From assembly GCF_019972115.1 (NCBI RefSeq), contig NZ_BPFJ01000001.1, forward strand, positions 930,001-994,000: a stretch of 64,000 bases of DNA, read 5' to 3'. The notes below the pieces were generated by a model, which saw only the letters and a list, made by a program, of their open reading frames with translations, ran no database searches and had not been told where the DNA came from. The number at the start of each line of letters is the position of its first letter. Positions within the stretch are counted from its first letter, which is position 1. Shown here one piece after another: positions 43,036 through 52,764 of this stretch. A program made the translations under genes and the position numbers. Source of the stretch: Sulfurovum sp. TSL6 (GTDB lineage Bacteria > Campylobacterota > Campylobacteria > Campylobacterales > Sulfurovaceae).

Positions 43036-45438
43036 TTATTTGATCCATCCGCGTTTTGCGATCACGATCATGAGTGCAGGAGCAAGTAACAGGTCAGCTA
43101 AAAGTGCCAATACGATCACAGAGCCTGTAAGCAGTCCAAAGTTTTGTACAGAGATCATATTTGCCATCATGTATGCGTAAAAACCTAATGATAAAACTAT
43201 CGTGGTGATCACCATCGCTTTACCTGTTGTAAAGAAGGTTTGCTCTATGGCTTTGGCACTGTCCCCGCTCTCCAGGTAGTATCTTCTAAAATTGTGTAGG
43301 AAGTGTATAGTGTCATCCACCGCAAGTCCTATAGCAATAGAACCGATAAGCAGTGTGAACATATCGAGTGGAATATGGGCAAAATACATCAATAATAATC
43401 CCATAATGATAGGTGTTAAGTTCGGTATCATACTGATAAGCCCTATGCGCACGGAACCCAAAATAAGCATCATCATAAAAGTAATACCAACAAAGGCGAT
43501 GAAATAACTTGTCACTGATGAACTTACGGCATGAGAGAAAGTATTGATCAGTAGAGGGATCATCCCTGTGGTCACAATGACATCATCAGGAAATGTTTTT
43601 GTTGCTATTTCTTTGACATATCCCAACACTTGCGTAGCACGTACAGCATCTGTCCATGGAAGTTTAATACTGATACGTGCTTTAGAAATCTGGCTGTCTA
43701 CCACATCTTCCAAATCATCTGAACCTGAGTTTTCAAACAGTAACAACTCTTGAGAAACAAGGTCAGCATTGTCTGGAATTGTATAATAGGTTTCTTTATT
43801 TTCATGCAATGCTCTGTTGGTCTCTTTAACAATCGTTGCCAGAGAGACCACTTTTCCTATATGTGTATAGTTATCCACATACTGTTCCATCTCTTTAGAA
43901 AGCTTATTGAGTTTTTCAAGTCTTATCGGGTCATTCCAGCCATTCTCTTTTTGTGTATCTATGATCAGCTCTATGGTCACTGAGCCGTTGAGTTTTTCGT
44001 CTATCGTTTCTGTAGAGATGCGGTCATAACTGTCCGGTTGGAACCATTTAAGTGGATTATGTGAAAGCTCTATCTTTATAGCCGCAGCCAATGCCACGAA
44101 TACCAATACGGTACTAACTACAATAATACTTTTATAATGATTAACAGGAATCACAGCAAGTTTTTTCATAAATCTATCTAGTTTACCCGCTTCAGTTTTC
44201 ACCTTTTGTTTCATTTTAGTAATACTTAAAAGTGCAGGAAGTAAAGTAAGTGTTAAAAATAATGAGATCATCACTCCAAGTGAAGCAAACCTACCCAAAT
44301 CTGATATAGGCGCTACTTGAGAGCCAGAAAATGATCCCACACCGATCGCAGTGGTCACAGATGTCATGGCAATAGCCAGTCCCGAGTGTTTCAGTGTGTA
44401 TATAATGGATGCTTTTTTATTACCAGATGTATTGAACTTATCAAAAAAGATAGAGAGTATGTGTACTGTTGCACCAATACTGACAGCTAAAAGAAGTGAC
44501 GGAACAATTTGTGTAGGAAGCTTAAAGGCTACCCCGCTCCATGCCATGGTACCTACCGTTGCGAGCAAAGAAAGAATGATCACGATCAGTGGATAAAATA
44601 CTGCTGAGGCACGTCGAAACATGACAAATAAAAAAACAAGTATGATAAGAAAAGTAATACGCATGAACTTTTGCATATCTGCCTGCATTTGCGATTTGAG
44701 AGCATGGTTCACAGAGGGGGAACCTGCTACGTATATCTCCACTCCCTCTTTTTTATACTTTTGGGTTATGGCTAATACTGCTGAGACCAACTGTGCATTT
44801 TCTCTATCGGTTAAAAATGCTCTTTCTTTGGTTTCACTTGCTCCTATTCCTGCATCTTCTTCAAAACCTTCATCAAATGCATCAATATCTGACACCTTTT
44901 CTTCACCTTCATGAGAGTAAGCATCAGTCTCTATGATCAACGTAGTCATCTTTCCATCTCTACTGATAAAAAGATCTTTATAAAAGTGTGATGTGAGTGC
45001 ACGCTGTTTAATAGCCTCTACTTCTTCTTGTGTAGTAGGAAAAGGTTCTAATAGATCATCAGTGATAAGTTTATCTCCCTCTCCTCTGGTATTTCTTACG
45101 TTATACAATGAAGTGATATCATCTACAAAAGGTACATTTGATTCAATCTCTTCATGCAGTGTTTTAAGTGTTTCAAAAAACTGTAGCGTAAAGATATTAT
45201 CACTTTTAAGGGCCACAATCACTCGCTCATCACGTCCAAACTGAGCTCTGAAATCATTATATTCCAAAAGTACAGGATCGTCATCATGCATAAACCCTTC
45301 TGTAGAAGTGTCCATCTTTATCTGTGGAACATGAGAGAGAGGGAAAGCTAAAAGTATGACAATAAACATGATAACTTTTAGGGGATTGTCATATATAAAT
45401 GCTCCCATCTTTCCCATGAGATTTTCTAGCTTGTTATG
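43036..45438 (-). CDS. MMPL/HAE3-type RND permease
   Basis: From the ATG at 45438 (AAAGGAT 5-6 bases upstream; an earlier ATG at 45459 lies before the ribosome site) the product is 800 residues. Two halves each have one helix, a periplasmic domain and five helices: LLAVSIGATVHILSIFFDKF in the first and GSIAIGLAVDDTIHFLHNFRR in the second, which has the acidic pair DD. At about 800 residues it is shorter than HAE1 pumps and resembles HpnN or MmpL transporters of lipids and hopanoids. It is the first gene of a five-gene unit with LolA-like and DUF1302 proteins. Confidence 0.88.
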   Translation of the reverse strand, partial: HNKLENLMGKMGAFIYDNPLKVIMFIVILLAFPLSHVPQIKMDTSTEGFMHDDDPVLLEYNDFRAQFGRDERVIVALKSDNIFTLQFFETLKTLHEEIESNVPFVDDITSLYNVRNTRGEGDKLITDDLLEPFPTTQEEVEAIKQRALTSHFYKDLFISRDGKMTTLIIETDAYSHEGEEKVSDIDAFDEGFEEDAGIGASETKERAFLTDRENAQLVSAVLAITQKYKKEGVEIYVAGSPSVNHALKSQMQADMQKFMRITFLIILVFLFVMFRRASAVFYPLIVIILSLLATVGTMAWSGVAFKLPTQIVPSLLLAVSIGATVHILSIFFDKFNTSGNKKASIIYTLKHSGLAIAMTSVTTAIGVGSFSGSQVAPISDLGRFASLGVMISLFLTLTLLPALLSITKMKQKVKTEAGKLDRFMKKLAVIPVNHYKSIIVVSTVLVFVALAAAIKIELSHNPLKWFQPDSYDRISTETIDEKLNGSVTIELIIDTQKENGWNDPIRLEKLNKLSKEMEQYVDNYTHIGKVVSLATIVKETNRALHENKETYYTIPDNADLVSQELLLFENSGSDDLEDVVDSQISKARISIKLPWTDAVRATQVLGYVKEIATKTFPDDVIVTTGMIPLLINTFSHAVSSSVTSYFIAFVGITFMMMLILGSVRIGLISMIPNLTPIIMGLLLMYFAHIPLDMFTLLIGSIAIGLAVDDTIHFLHNFRRYYLESGDSAKAIEQTFFTTGKAMVITTIVLSLGFYAYMMANMISVQNFGLLTGSVIVLALLADLLLAPALMIVIAKRGWIK

Positions 45439-45672
45439 CATTACTATCCTTTTTTTCATAAATATATAGTCATATTATTTACTGTTTATGTATTTTATTA
45501 TTATTACTTTATAACTATGTTATAAGTGTTACTAATTATTATTTTATTTTTTGATACTCTTTATCTTGATAAAATATCAGTGCCTCACTGTATGTATCAG
45601 AGCCTTTAACCATAAAACTCATAGATATCAACATACTGCATAAGCTCACACTGAATATCTAGTTACGTAATA

Positions 45673-48600
45673 TTAAACTTTTCCTTTTTCATACCATTTT
45701 CTAAGCCATGCATCCATCGGGTACATGATACGGTAAATAGCAGGAACCACTAAAAGCGTCAAAATAGTAGAACTCATTAATCCTCCAATGATCGCCAGTG
45801 CCATAGGTGCATTACTCTCATGCCCTGCGCCGCCTCCAAATGCCAAAGGAAGCATCGCACCTATCATGGCAAAAGTGGTCATCAAAATAGGACGAAGTCT
45901 TTTTTCACCCGCTTCCAAAATGGCTTGATTCACCTCTTTACCTTCTTTGATCGCCTGATTAGCAAAGTCAACGACCAAAATAGCATTCTTCCCGACCATA
46001 CCCAATAAGAGGATGATCCCAATCATTACAAAGAGACTGAAATTGTTTCCCGTCAAATAGAGTGCCACGATAACCCCTGTAAATGAAAGTGGCATCGCCA
46101 CCATGATAATGAACGGTTGAATGATCGACTCATACAATGCAGCAAGGATCAAATAGATCAAAATGATCGCCAAAAGTACTGCAGCACCGAACGCTGCATT
46201 GGTATCAGCCATATTCTCAATATCACCCGTATAGCGGTAGTTATACCCCGCAGGTAGTATGTCTCCTATTTTCTCATCCACAACTTTCATGATCACATCC
46301 AAACTGGTCTCAAACATTCCTGATGTCACCATTACTTTTCGCTCGCGATCATAACGGTTAATAGATGATGTACCCGTATGTTCTTCAAAAGTGATCAAAC
46401 CTTCAAGCGAGACAAATTCACCATCACTGTTTTTGATCTGCAGTTTTTTAATATCATCAATAGAACTGCGATATTTATCTTCAAAACGCAAGGTAATGTC
46501 AAACTCTCGTCCATTCTCTTCGTAATATGAGATGGCTCTATCACTGGAATATGCACTCGACAGGATACCTGCTATCTCGTCGGCACTCACACCGGAACGC
46601 TGTGCATTTTCTCTTAAGATATTTATTTTTATCTCAGGTTTTCCACTCTCATAATCTCTATCTATACCTACCACCCCTTTGGTCTGTTTAAGCAGATCCA
46701 TGAGCTTTTGGGTTGTTTCGTTCAGTACATCAAGATCATCCCCTGTGACAACGATCTGTACGGGTGCATTACTGCTTCCCGTATCAAAGGGCGCAACTTC
46801 TTCAACCGTAACGACCATATCTTTGATCGTTTTAAATGCATTGGTATATTGCTGCACGACATCTTCTTGTGAAACGGACCTCTGTGCTACGGGCTTGAGT
46901 TTCGCATAGATCTTGGCTTTATGGATCTCCTTGGCACTGTTATAACCAATGGACAATACTGAATATTCTATATTCTCATCACTCTGCATCTTCTCAAGCA
47001 TAGGCATCATTTTTTTCTTCATTTCTTCCAGACTTGTTCCAACCGGAGCTTTGGTAAATACCTGAAACTCACTGTTGTCCTGCATCGGTACGAAGTCCAT
47101 ACCTGTAGAGAGTTTGGTTGAGGCAACCAATACGCCTATCGTTACCAAAATAGTGATCCACTTAAAACGGATCAATGGTTTAAGCAGAGCTACATACGCT
47201 CTGTCAAGTCCAACAAAAATTGGCTCTGTCAAATGGAAAAATTTACTTTCCTTGGAACTTAAAACACGTGCCCCAACCGTCGGTATGAACATGACCGCTA
47301 CCAAATAGGAAAGTACAACACCTGCAGCTACCGTCATGGCAAAAGAATTAAAGAACATACCCACAATACCATCCATAAAGGCAACAGGTACAAACACGGC
47401 AAGCAACACTGAAGAGATCGCTAAAATAGAAAATGACACCTCTTTGATCCCTTCAAGAGAAGCTTGAAACGGCTCCATTCCTGCTTCCATCTTTTTAGTG
47501 ATATTTTCAATCACAACGATCGCGTCATCAATAAAGATACCAATGGCAAGTGTAAGTCCTATCAGTGTGAGTTTATTTAAGTCGTACCCCATCCAGTCAA
47601 TAATAGCAAACGTACCAATGATGGATGTTGGAATGGCAAGCGCTGAAACAAGGGTTGCAGTAACATTTCTAAGGAAGAAAAATACGATGATGATCGCCAG
47701 GATCGATCCGTAAATAAGATCGAAGGTTACATTATCAATATTCACCATGATCTTATCGCTCTGATCTTGAAGCAATTGCAATGTGTAATTATCCCCGGCA
47801 ATGGTTTCAAGACGAGGCATCACCTCTTTTACCCCTTTAATGATATCCAGTACATTTTCACCAGAGATCTTTTTCACTTCAAGCATCACACCTTGATTCC
47901 CATTGTACGAAGAGTAACTGCTACTGTCACTCAATCCATCTACAACACGTGCCACATCTTTCAGTTTAATTCCCGGTTTAATGATCAATTCTCGAAGATC
48001 ATCTACACTGATAGCATCCGCTTTCACTTTGATCACTGTCTCTTTTTGATCACTGATAAGCTTACCTGCTCCCTGGTTAATATTCTGAGCAGCAACAATA
48101 TTTTGAACATCAAGTGCTGTGAGATCATATTTATTGAGTTTAAACGGGTCAACAAAGATCCGTACTTCTCTATCTTGATACCCAATGATATTGACTTCAC
48201 CTACCCCTTTGATCCGCTGCAGTTTGGGTTTGAGCTTTTCATCTGCCATTCGCATGAGTGCAGTGACATCACCTGTTTTCGTCGCAACAAAAAGGTTAAT
48301 CACCACACCACTTGCACCCAATTTTTTCACGATAGGTTTCTCAACTTCATTGGGCAGCAGTACAGAACCTATCTTGTCACGTACATCATTGGTTGCTTCA
48401 TCGATATTCTTAAAAAGTTCAAACTGTATGGTAACCGTACTAAAACCTTCATAGGAGGTTGACATCAGTTTATCGATCCCATCGATCCCGCTGACAGCTT
48501 CTTCCAGTTTATCGGTTACTTTGGTCTCGACTGTACTGGCATCAGCTCCATCATAGGTGGTTTGAATGGTGACCACAGGAAAATCAACATTGGGAAAAAG

Positions 48601-48699
48601 ATTCACTGGCATCGTGTTATACGACATCAATCCAAATACAATAAAGGACAATACGCCCATCAGTGTTGTGATGGGTCTGTTTATAGCAAATTTATACAT
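45673..48699 (-). CDS. HAE1-type RND multidrug efflux permease (AcrB-like)
   Basis: The product is 1008 residues with 12 membrane segments. The N-terminal TMPVNLFPNVDFPVVTIQT, TM4 GIFIDDAIVVIENI with the acidic pair and TM10 GMVGKNAILVVDF with the proton-relay Lys are all intact. A complete pump with the preceding adaptor (48706) and TolC (49401) genes is encoded in order. It should expel drugs or toxic hydrophobic molecules. A 234-base gap with no gene follows before the next minus-strand operon. Confidence 0.94.
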   Translation of the reverse strand: MYKFAINRPITTLMGVLSFIVFGLMSYNTMPVNLFPNVDFPVVTIQTTYDGADASTVETKVTDKLEEAVSGIDGIDKLMSTSYEGFSTVTIQFELFKNIDEATNDVRDKIGSVLLPNEVEKPIVKKLGASGVVINLFVATKTGDVTALMRMADEKLKPKLQRIKGVGEVNIIGYQDREVRIFVDPFKLNKYDLTALDVQNIVAAQNINQGAGKLISDQKETVIKVKADAISVDDLRELIIKPGIKLKDVARVVDGLSDSSSYSSYNGNQGVMLEVKKISGENVLDIIKGVKEVMPRLETIAGDNYTLQLLQDQSDKIMVNIDNVTFDLIYGSILAIIIVFFFLRNVTATLVSALAIPTSIIGTFAIIDWMGYDLNKLTLIGLTLAIGIFIDDAIVVIENITKKMEAGMEPFQASLEGIKEVSFSILAISSVLLAVFVPVAFMDGIVGMFFNSFAMTVAAGVVLSYLVAVMFIPTVGARVLSSKESKFFHLTEPIFVGLDRAYVALLKPLIRFKWITILVTIGVLVASTKLSTGMDFVPMQDNSEFQVFTKAPVGTSLEEMKKKMMPMLEKMQSDENIEYSVLSIGYNSAKEIHKAKIYAKLKPVAQRSVSQEDVVQQYTNAFKTIKDMVVTVEEVAPFDTGSSNAPVQIVVTGDDLDVLNETTQKLMDLLKQTKGVVGIDRDYESGKPEIKINILRENAQRSGVSADEIAGILSSAYSSDRAISYYEENGREFDITLRFEDKYRSSIDDIKKLQIKNSDGEFVSLEGLITFEEHTGTSSINRYDRERKVMVTSGMFETSLDVIMKVVDEKIGDILPAGYNYRYTGDIENMADTNAAFGAAVLLAIILIYLILAALYESIIQPFIIMVAMPLSFTGVIVALYLTGNNFSLFVMIGIILLLGMVGKNAILVVDFANQAIKEGKEVNQAILEAGEKRLRPILMTTFAMIGAMLPLAFGGGAGHESNAPMALAIIGGLMSSTILTLLVVPAIYRIMYPMDAWLRKWYEKGKV

Positions 48700-48705
48700 T
48701 ATTCC

Positions 48706-49404
48706 CTACTTTACTGTTATGTATCCGTCACCAAAGAGTCCTACAGGGAAACTCTCAGCTCTGACCTCAGCCAACATCTTTCGTGATTTTGCATCTATGG
48801 TCGGATAAATCTTATAAATGGTTCCATCATACACTCTGTCATCCCCATCTATCTTGTATTTAAAACTATCACCAACCTTCACTTTGCCATGATATTTTTG
48901 ATCAAACTTGAGTATCAGTTTTCTTGCTTTCAGACTTTGTATATCATATACTTCCGTGATCATTTGGCCACTGACCACATCACCGATCTCTATACGCTTT
49001 GCAGTAATGATACCATCAAAAGGGGCACGTAAATAGGTTTTAGCTAAAAGTGCCTCCTGATACTTGAGTTGCACTTTTGCATTATCATATTTGTAGGCAT
49101 AACTTTCAAACAGGGAAACATTAATATGCTGCTGAACCTTTTTTTGTCTCTCATAATCACTCTTTGCATATTTCAATGCTACTTTTGATACCTCAACCAT
49201 CGCTTCAATGTCATCATTGAGTAACTCAGCTAAAAGTTCATCTCTTTTTACTTCAGAACCGATATCCACATGCATCTGTCCCACAATACCGCTGCTGCTG
49301 AATGCCAAAGAGGCACTCTTCTCCGCTTTTACATCAAATGTTGCATAGATCTCCTCTGCATTCAAATGCAGCACCGCCAATAATAAAACTACCATCTTCT
49401 TCAT
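48706..49404 (-). CDS. RND periplasmic adaptor (membrane fusion protein)
   Basis: The product is 232 residues. The signal peptide ends NAEE-like near 18. Then comes a lipoyl/hairpin region (VGQMHVDIGSEVKRDELLAELLNDD, about 38-62), a helical hairpin of about 60 residues and beta-barrel strands. It is short for the family (usually 350 or more), because the hairpin and distal domain are reduced. It overlaps tolC by 4 bases and precedes the permease by 6. Confidence 0.88.
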   Translation of the reverse strand: MKKMVVLLLAVLHLNAEEIYATFDVKAEKSASLAFSSSGIVGQMHVDIGSEVKRDELLAELLNDDIEAMVEVSKVALKYAKSDYERQKKVQQHINVSLFESYAYKYDNAKVQLKYQEALLAKTYLRAPFDGIITAKRIEIGDVVSGQMITEVYDIQSLKARKLILKFDQKYHGKVKVGDSFKYKIDGDDRVYDGTIYKIYPTIDAKSRKMLAEVRAESFPVGLFGDGYITVK

Positions 49405-50648
49405 CTAATAAACTCCTTTGGGTCTTTCCCTGCATAGTAATAATAGATCGATTTGCCGATCTCATAATCATAAAGTGTCTCTTTGTAGCGTGACTGAGCC
49501 AGTGTTTTTTGCGTCAGTGCATCAAGAAAAGCAATATTGTCGATCAAACCGACTTCAAATTTCTTTTTGAGCACATCATACGTACTTTTTGCAGCGCGCA
49601 AAGCACTTTTGGCACTTTTCAGTCTGGTACGTATGGTCTCCAAACTTTTTTGTGACAGGTTATAATTCATCTTTTGTTCATTTTTTGCATAATCGATTTC
49701 AGAAAGCAGTGCCATTTTCTGATATTTCACTGCTTCACTTTCTTTAGACATTCTGTCATTATCAAAAAGCCTCATATTGACTGAAATCATTAATTTGTTC
49801 TGATGGTCTAGCAATAACCCATCTCCAGAAAAGTCTCCCATAGAAACGGTATCATCAAAATGTGATTTGTTATAGATATCAGATATATTTACCTGAGGTC
49901 TATAGCCTGCATGGATCGCCTTAGAGTTTTCACCTACCGCATTGGCATTGGCTTGAAGCATTTTGATGTTTTCAAAGATTTCAAATCGCACATTATCCGG
50001 TTCTTTGAAATAATTCTTTTTTAACTGTATCACAGGCAAACCGCTAAGAAGTTCCAGGTTTCTTTCACTTGTTAAAAGTTCCAGCTTTGTGTTAGCCATC
50101 GTGTAATTATTACTGTCATACTCTGCTTGAAGTTTATCTACCTCTTCTTGCGTAGAAAGACCTGCACTTTTAAACTTTCTTATACGTTTTATCTGTTCTT
50201 TCAGTTCAATAGAACGCTCATTTAATGCTTCCAATGTCGCTTTGAGTTTCTGTAATCCATAATAATAGCGCACTATCTCTAATGTAATACTCTTTTCAAA
50301 AGCACGTTTTTCAAACTGAGCTGCCTCATGTTCATAGCGTTTGGCACTCAGTATGGCACTTTTCCTACCCCCGTCATAGAGCTCCAGGTTCACCGTTGCA
50401 AAAGCTGTCGACGTTTGTCCTGGATTCACAAGATTATTTGGAGAGACATAACTGTGATTTGCTCCAACATCCACTGTCGGCCAGTAAGCACTTTTAGCCG
50501 CATCCACTTCTTCTTGTTTGGCTTTGATCCGTATCTCTTTCGCTGTGATCAACCCATTCTCTTTATTGGCATTCTCTACCAATGTTTTTAAACCATAACT
50601 TTGTGCAAAGACAAACAAAGGTAAAAACAATCCTAACACTATTCTCAT
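49401..50648 (-). CDS. TolC-family outer membrane efflux protein
   Basis: The product is 415 residues. The signal peptide (about 1-15) precedes two repeats of the TolC fold, long helices with the FEKSITLEIVRYYYGLQKLKATLE and LLSEIDYAKNEQKMNYNLSQKSLE type heptads. It forms the exit duct of the pump. It overlaps tetR by 4 bases (ATGA). Confidence 0.92.
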   Translation of the reverse strand: MRIVLGLFLPLFVFAQSYGLKTLVENANKENGLITAKEIRIKAKQEEVDAAKSAYWPTVDVGANHSYVSPNNLVNPGQTSTAFATVNLELYDGGRKSAILSAKRYEHEAAQFEKRAFEKSITLEIVRYYYGLQKLKATLEALNERSIELKEQIKRIRKFKSAGLSTQEEVDKLQAEYDSNNYTMANTKLELLTSERNLELLSGLPVIQLKKNYFKEPDNVRFEIFENIKMLQANANAVGENSKAIHAGYRPQVNISDIYNKSHFDDTVSMGDFSGDGLLLDHQNKLMISVNMRLFDNDRMSKESEAVKYQKMALLSEIDYAKNEQKMNYNLSQKSLETIRTRLKSAKSALRAAKSTYDVLKKKFEVGLIDNIAFLDALTQKTLAQSRYKETLYDYEIGKSIYYYYAGKDPKEFIR

Positions 50649-51244
50649 CTAATATCCTTCTTTTGAATAAGCGTAAAAAAGGCTTCAACAAATTGATCGA
50701 TATGCATTTTGGCATCAATGCAATCAACTTTTGATTCTACCACCATACCTATAGAATACGTATGCAACATCCCGACCAGATCTTTGGCCTCTGTTTTGAT
50801 CTCTCCCTTGATAACAGCATCATCTATGATCTGAGCCAATATGGTCAGGAACTTTTCACGACATGCCCTACTGAACTCTATCATCTCATCTACATTTGAT
50901 GTCAGTGAAATAGCTAAAAATTCTCTATAGATAGATAACTGTTTTTCATAATACGGATCACTGTAGAGTAGAGACAAAGATCTTTTGATCTTTTCTTTGG
51001 TACTTATATCTTCATCGATAAGTTCATAAAGCCGCTTTTCATGTTCCGAAATAAACACTGAAATGATCTCAAAAACGATATCTTCTTTATTGCTGAAGTA
51101 CTCATAGATCGTACCTTTACCTACGCCTGCGCATTCTGCTATTTTGGAAATTGTAATATTTTTTATACCATGTTCAAGTAACAAGCTTTTGGAAGCAAGC
51201 GCTATAGAACGGCGTTTTTCTTCTTTATTTACAACAATTGGCAT
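50645..51244 (-). CDS. TetR/AcrR-family repressor of the efflux operon
   Basis: The product is 199 residues. The N-terminal HTH (about 10-60) carries ISKIAECAGVGKGTIYEYFSNKED, which is classical TetR. The C-terminal ligand-binding domain is helical. It is the first gene of the tolC-adaptor-RND operon, and a palindrome is placed just after the predicted start of transcription. Autoregulation and ligand-induced release are inferred. Confidence 0.93.
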   Translation of the reverse strand: MPIVVNKEEKRRSIALASKSLLLEHGIKNITISKIAECAGVGKGTIYEYFSNKEDIVFEIISVFISEHEKRLYELIDEDISTKEKIKRSLSLLYSDPYYEKQLSIYREFLAISLTSNVDEMIEFSRACREKFLTILAQIIDDAVIKGEIKTEAKDLVGMLHTYSIGMVVESKVDCIDAKMHIDQFVEAFFTLIQKKDIR

Positions 51245-51262
51245 ACTGCTCCTTTATATGAC

Positions 51263-51275
51263 TGACCGTCGGTCA
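51263..51275. promoter_or_regulatory. TetR operator: TGACCG-T-CGGTCA
   Basis: The perfect 6-base inverted repeat with one central base, 19-31 bases before the tetR ATG, matches the usual GACCG-CGGTC style of TetR-family operators. It follows directly the -10 box at 51284-51289, covering the first transcribed bases, so binding would block transcription. Confidence 0.75.
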
Positions 51276-51283
51276 ATTAAAGA

Positions 51284-51289
51284 AGTATA
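51284..51289 (-). promoter_or_regulatory. -10 box of the TetR-TolC-MFP-RND operon
   Basis: TATACT on the minus strand, start near 51277, just upstream of the TGACCG palindrome and about 33 bases before the ATG. No clear -35 is seen. Confidence 0.5.
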
Positions 51290-51382
51290 GCACTTTTTGT
51301 TTAGAGTGACATTTGGATCACTTGTTTATTTTCACTCTTTTTTGATTTTTTAAAGCATGGAAAGTTAATACGCAGCTTCATT

Positions 51383-52024
51383 CTAACTGTTCTTCAACCT
51401 ATGTATCAGTACGACCAAAGTGACCCAAAAGAGCCCCAGCCCTATTCCCGCGATCACGTCACTCAACCAATGTACATTTAAATACACTCTGGAAAAAGCA
51501 ATGATGACCGGCCACACTATACAACCCATCCATAACAATAACTGCAAACTTATGGAATGCACTCTTTTAGCAAAGATCAAATAGACAGCCAGTGACATTG
51601 CCGTTGCCATTGTTGCATGCCCTGAGGGAAAAGAATGGGTTGCTATCGTAAGTAACTCTGAACTCGGTCTGGCACGCTGCACGATCATTTTGATAACAAC
51701 AAAAGATATATTTGCACCAAAGACAGAAAAGATATAGAATAAAAGATCGTTATACCATTTTTTATAGATCAAAAAGAATATCATGAAGATTGAAAAAACA
51801 AAAATGCCCATGGCACCGTTGAAGTTGGTCAGTGCCACCATAAACTTAGTTAATAATGGGGTCTGAACAGCATTAATATAAGTCTCTATCCATCGATCTA
51901 TCACCAGAATATATTCTTTTTCTATCACATCTTCGGCCATTTTTGCAAACAGATAAAAGCCTAGAATATTCATCATGATGAGTGCTTTGTTTTTTAAAAG
52001 AAATGTGAGTATTTTAGTTTTCAT
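51383..52024 (-). CDS. PAP2-family membrane phosphatase
   Basis: The product is 213 residues with about six membrane segments. The three PAP2 motifs are complete: KMIVQRARP (about 109-117), HSFPSGHA (about 128-135) and SRVYLNVHWLSDVIAG (about 178-193). Family members remove phosphate from undecaprenyl pyrophosphate, phosphatidate or lipid A. It stands next to the Pqi cluster and might act on lipids in the same envelope. It is monocistronic. Confidence 0.92.
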   Translation of the reverse strand: MKTKILTFLLKNKALIMMNILGFYLFAKMAEDVIEKEYILVIDRWIETYINAVQTPLLTKFMVALTNFNGAMGIFVFSIFMIFFLIYKKWYNDLLFYIFSVFGANISFVVIKMIVQRARPSSELLTIATHSFPSGHATMATAMSLAVYLIFAKRVHSISLQLLLWMGCIVWPVIIAFSRVYLNVHWLSDVIAGIGLGLFWVTLVVLIHRLKNS

Positions 52025-52048
52025 GACAACCCTTCATCAAAAGGAAAA

Positions 52049-52061
52049 GTACTGTCAGTAC
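52049..52061. promoter_or_regulatory. Palindrome GTACTG-T-CAGTAC upstream of the PAP2 gene
   Basis: A perfect 6-base inverted repeat with one central base lies 25-37 bases before the PAP2 ATG. Symmetry resembles an operator, but no regulator gene is adjacent. The remaining gap up to 52200 shows no gene. Confidence 0.3.
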
Positions 52062-52200
52062 CAATGACATTTTTATTTATGCGTTTCATCATTTTACACT
52101 GTCTCACTGTCATTCAAAGGTATCATAACTTTCCTTCTCATCCATAGACTCTTATACAAAATTCGAACCCTATACTCAGTAAAGAAGCCAGCAAAACATA

Positions 52201-52764
52201 CTAAAGTTTCTTCACTCCTCTGGCCACATCTTCTTCCAACTGTCCAAATGCTCTGTTCATAGCATCTACGATACTGCTGGCATCGGCTTTCGTTGGGACT
52301 ATGGTATTGAACAATTTAAGACTTCTTTGCTCTGTACGCATATTTTTCACTTCCCAACTAGCATCAAGATATACGCTATCTCCTTGTGCAATGAAACGTG
52401 TTACCTGCACTTTTATCTTGATGTCTGGCTGCGTGTCTGTACCCCAAGGATACGCATAGACACTTGGCTGTTTAAACTTTTTCTGTAAAAAAGCGATCAG
52501 TCTGTGGGTTAATCCTGTATCCATATCTTCAGCCCATTGTGAACCGCTTAGAAATGTAACCTGACTTGATGATTTTGCTACGGCGATCTCTCTTTTAAAA
52601 AGGTACTTAGGCACTGTGACCTTCTCTACTCCTATAACGTGATTTGTGTGCGCATAGCTCACTGTGGGTTGAGAAGCTGTTGAAAGTACATAGTAGTTAG
52701 AGAGGGTACAGCCACTGACTATAAATAAAGTACCCCATGTTAATAATAGTTTGATTCTACTCAT
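52201..52764 (-). CDS. pqiC: PqiC-like outer-membrane lipoprotein
   Basis: The product is 187 residues. The signal peptide has lipobox VSGC (about 17-20), followed by a DUF330/ABC-type auxiliary domain with VIGVEKVTVPKYLFKREIAVAKSSSQVTFLSG near 45-75. PqiC anchors the PqiB tunnel to the outer membrane. Its start overlaps the pqiB stop by one base (TAATG). It is the last gene of the cluster. Confidence 0.88.
   Translation of the reverse strand: MSRIKLLLTWGTLFIVSGCTLSNYYVLSTASQPTVSYAHTNHVIGVEKVTVPKYLFKREIAVAKSSSQVTFLSGSQWAEDMDTGLTHRLIAFLQKKFKQPSVYAYPWGTDTQPDIKIKVQVTRFIAQGDSVYLDASWEVKNMRTEQRSLKLFNTIVPTKADASSIVDAMNRAFGQLEEDVARGVKKL

Noticed and set aside
45439-45672. Small gene between the HAE1 pump and the MMPL operon
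   Set aside because: Frames on both strands are short and lack ribosome sites. The region is AT-rich promoter sequence.
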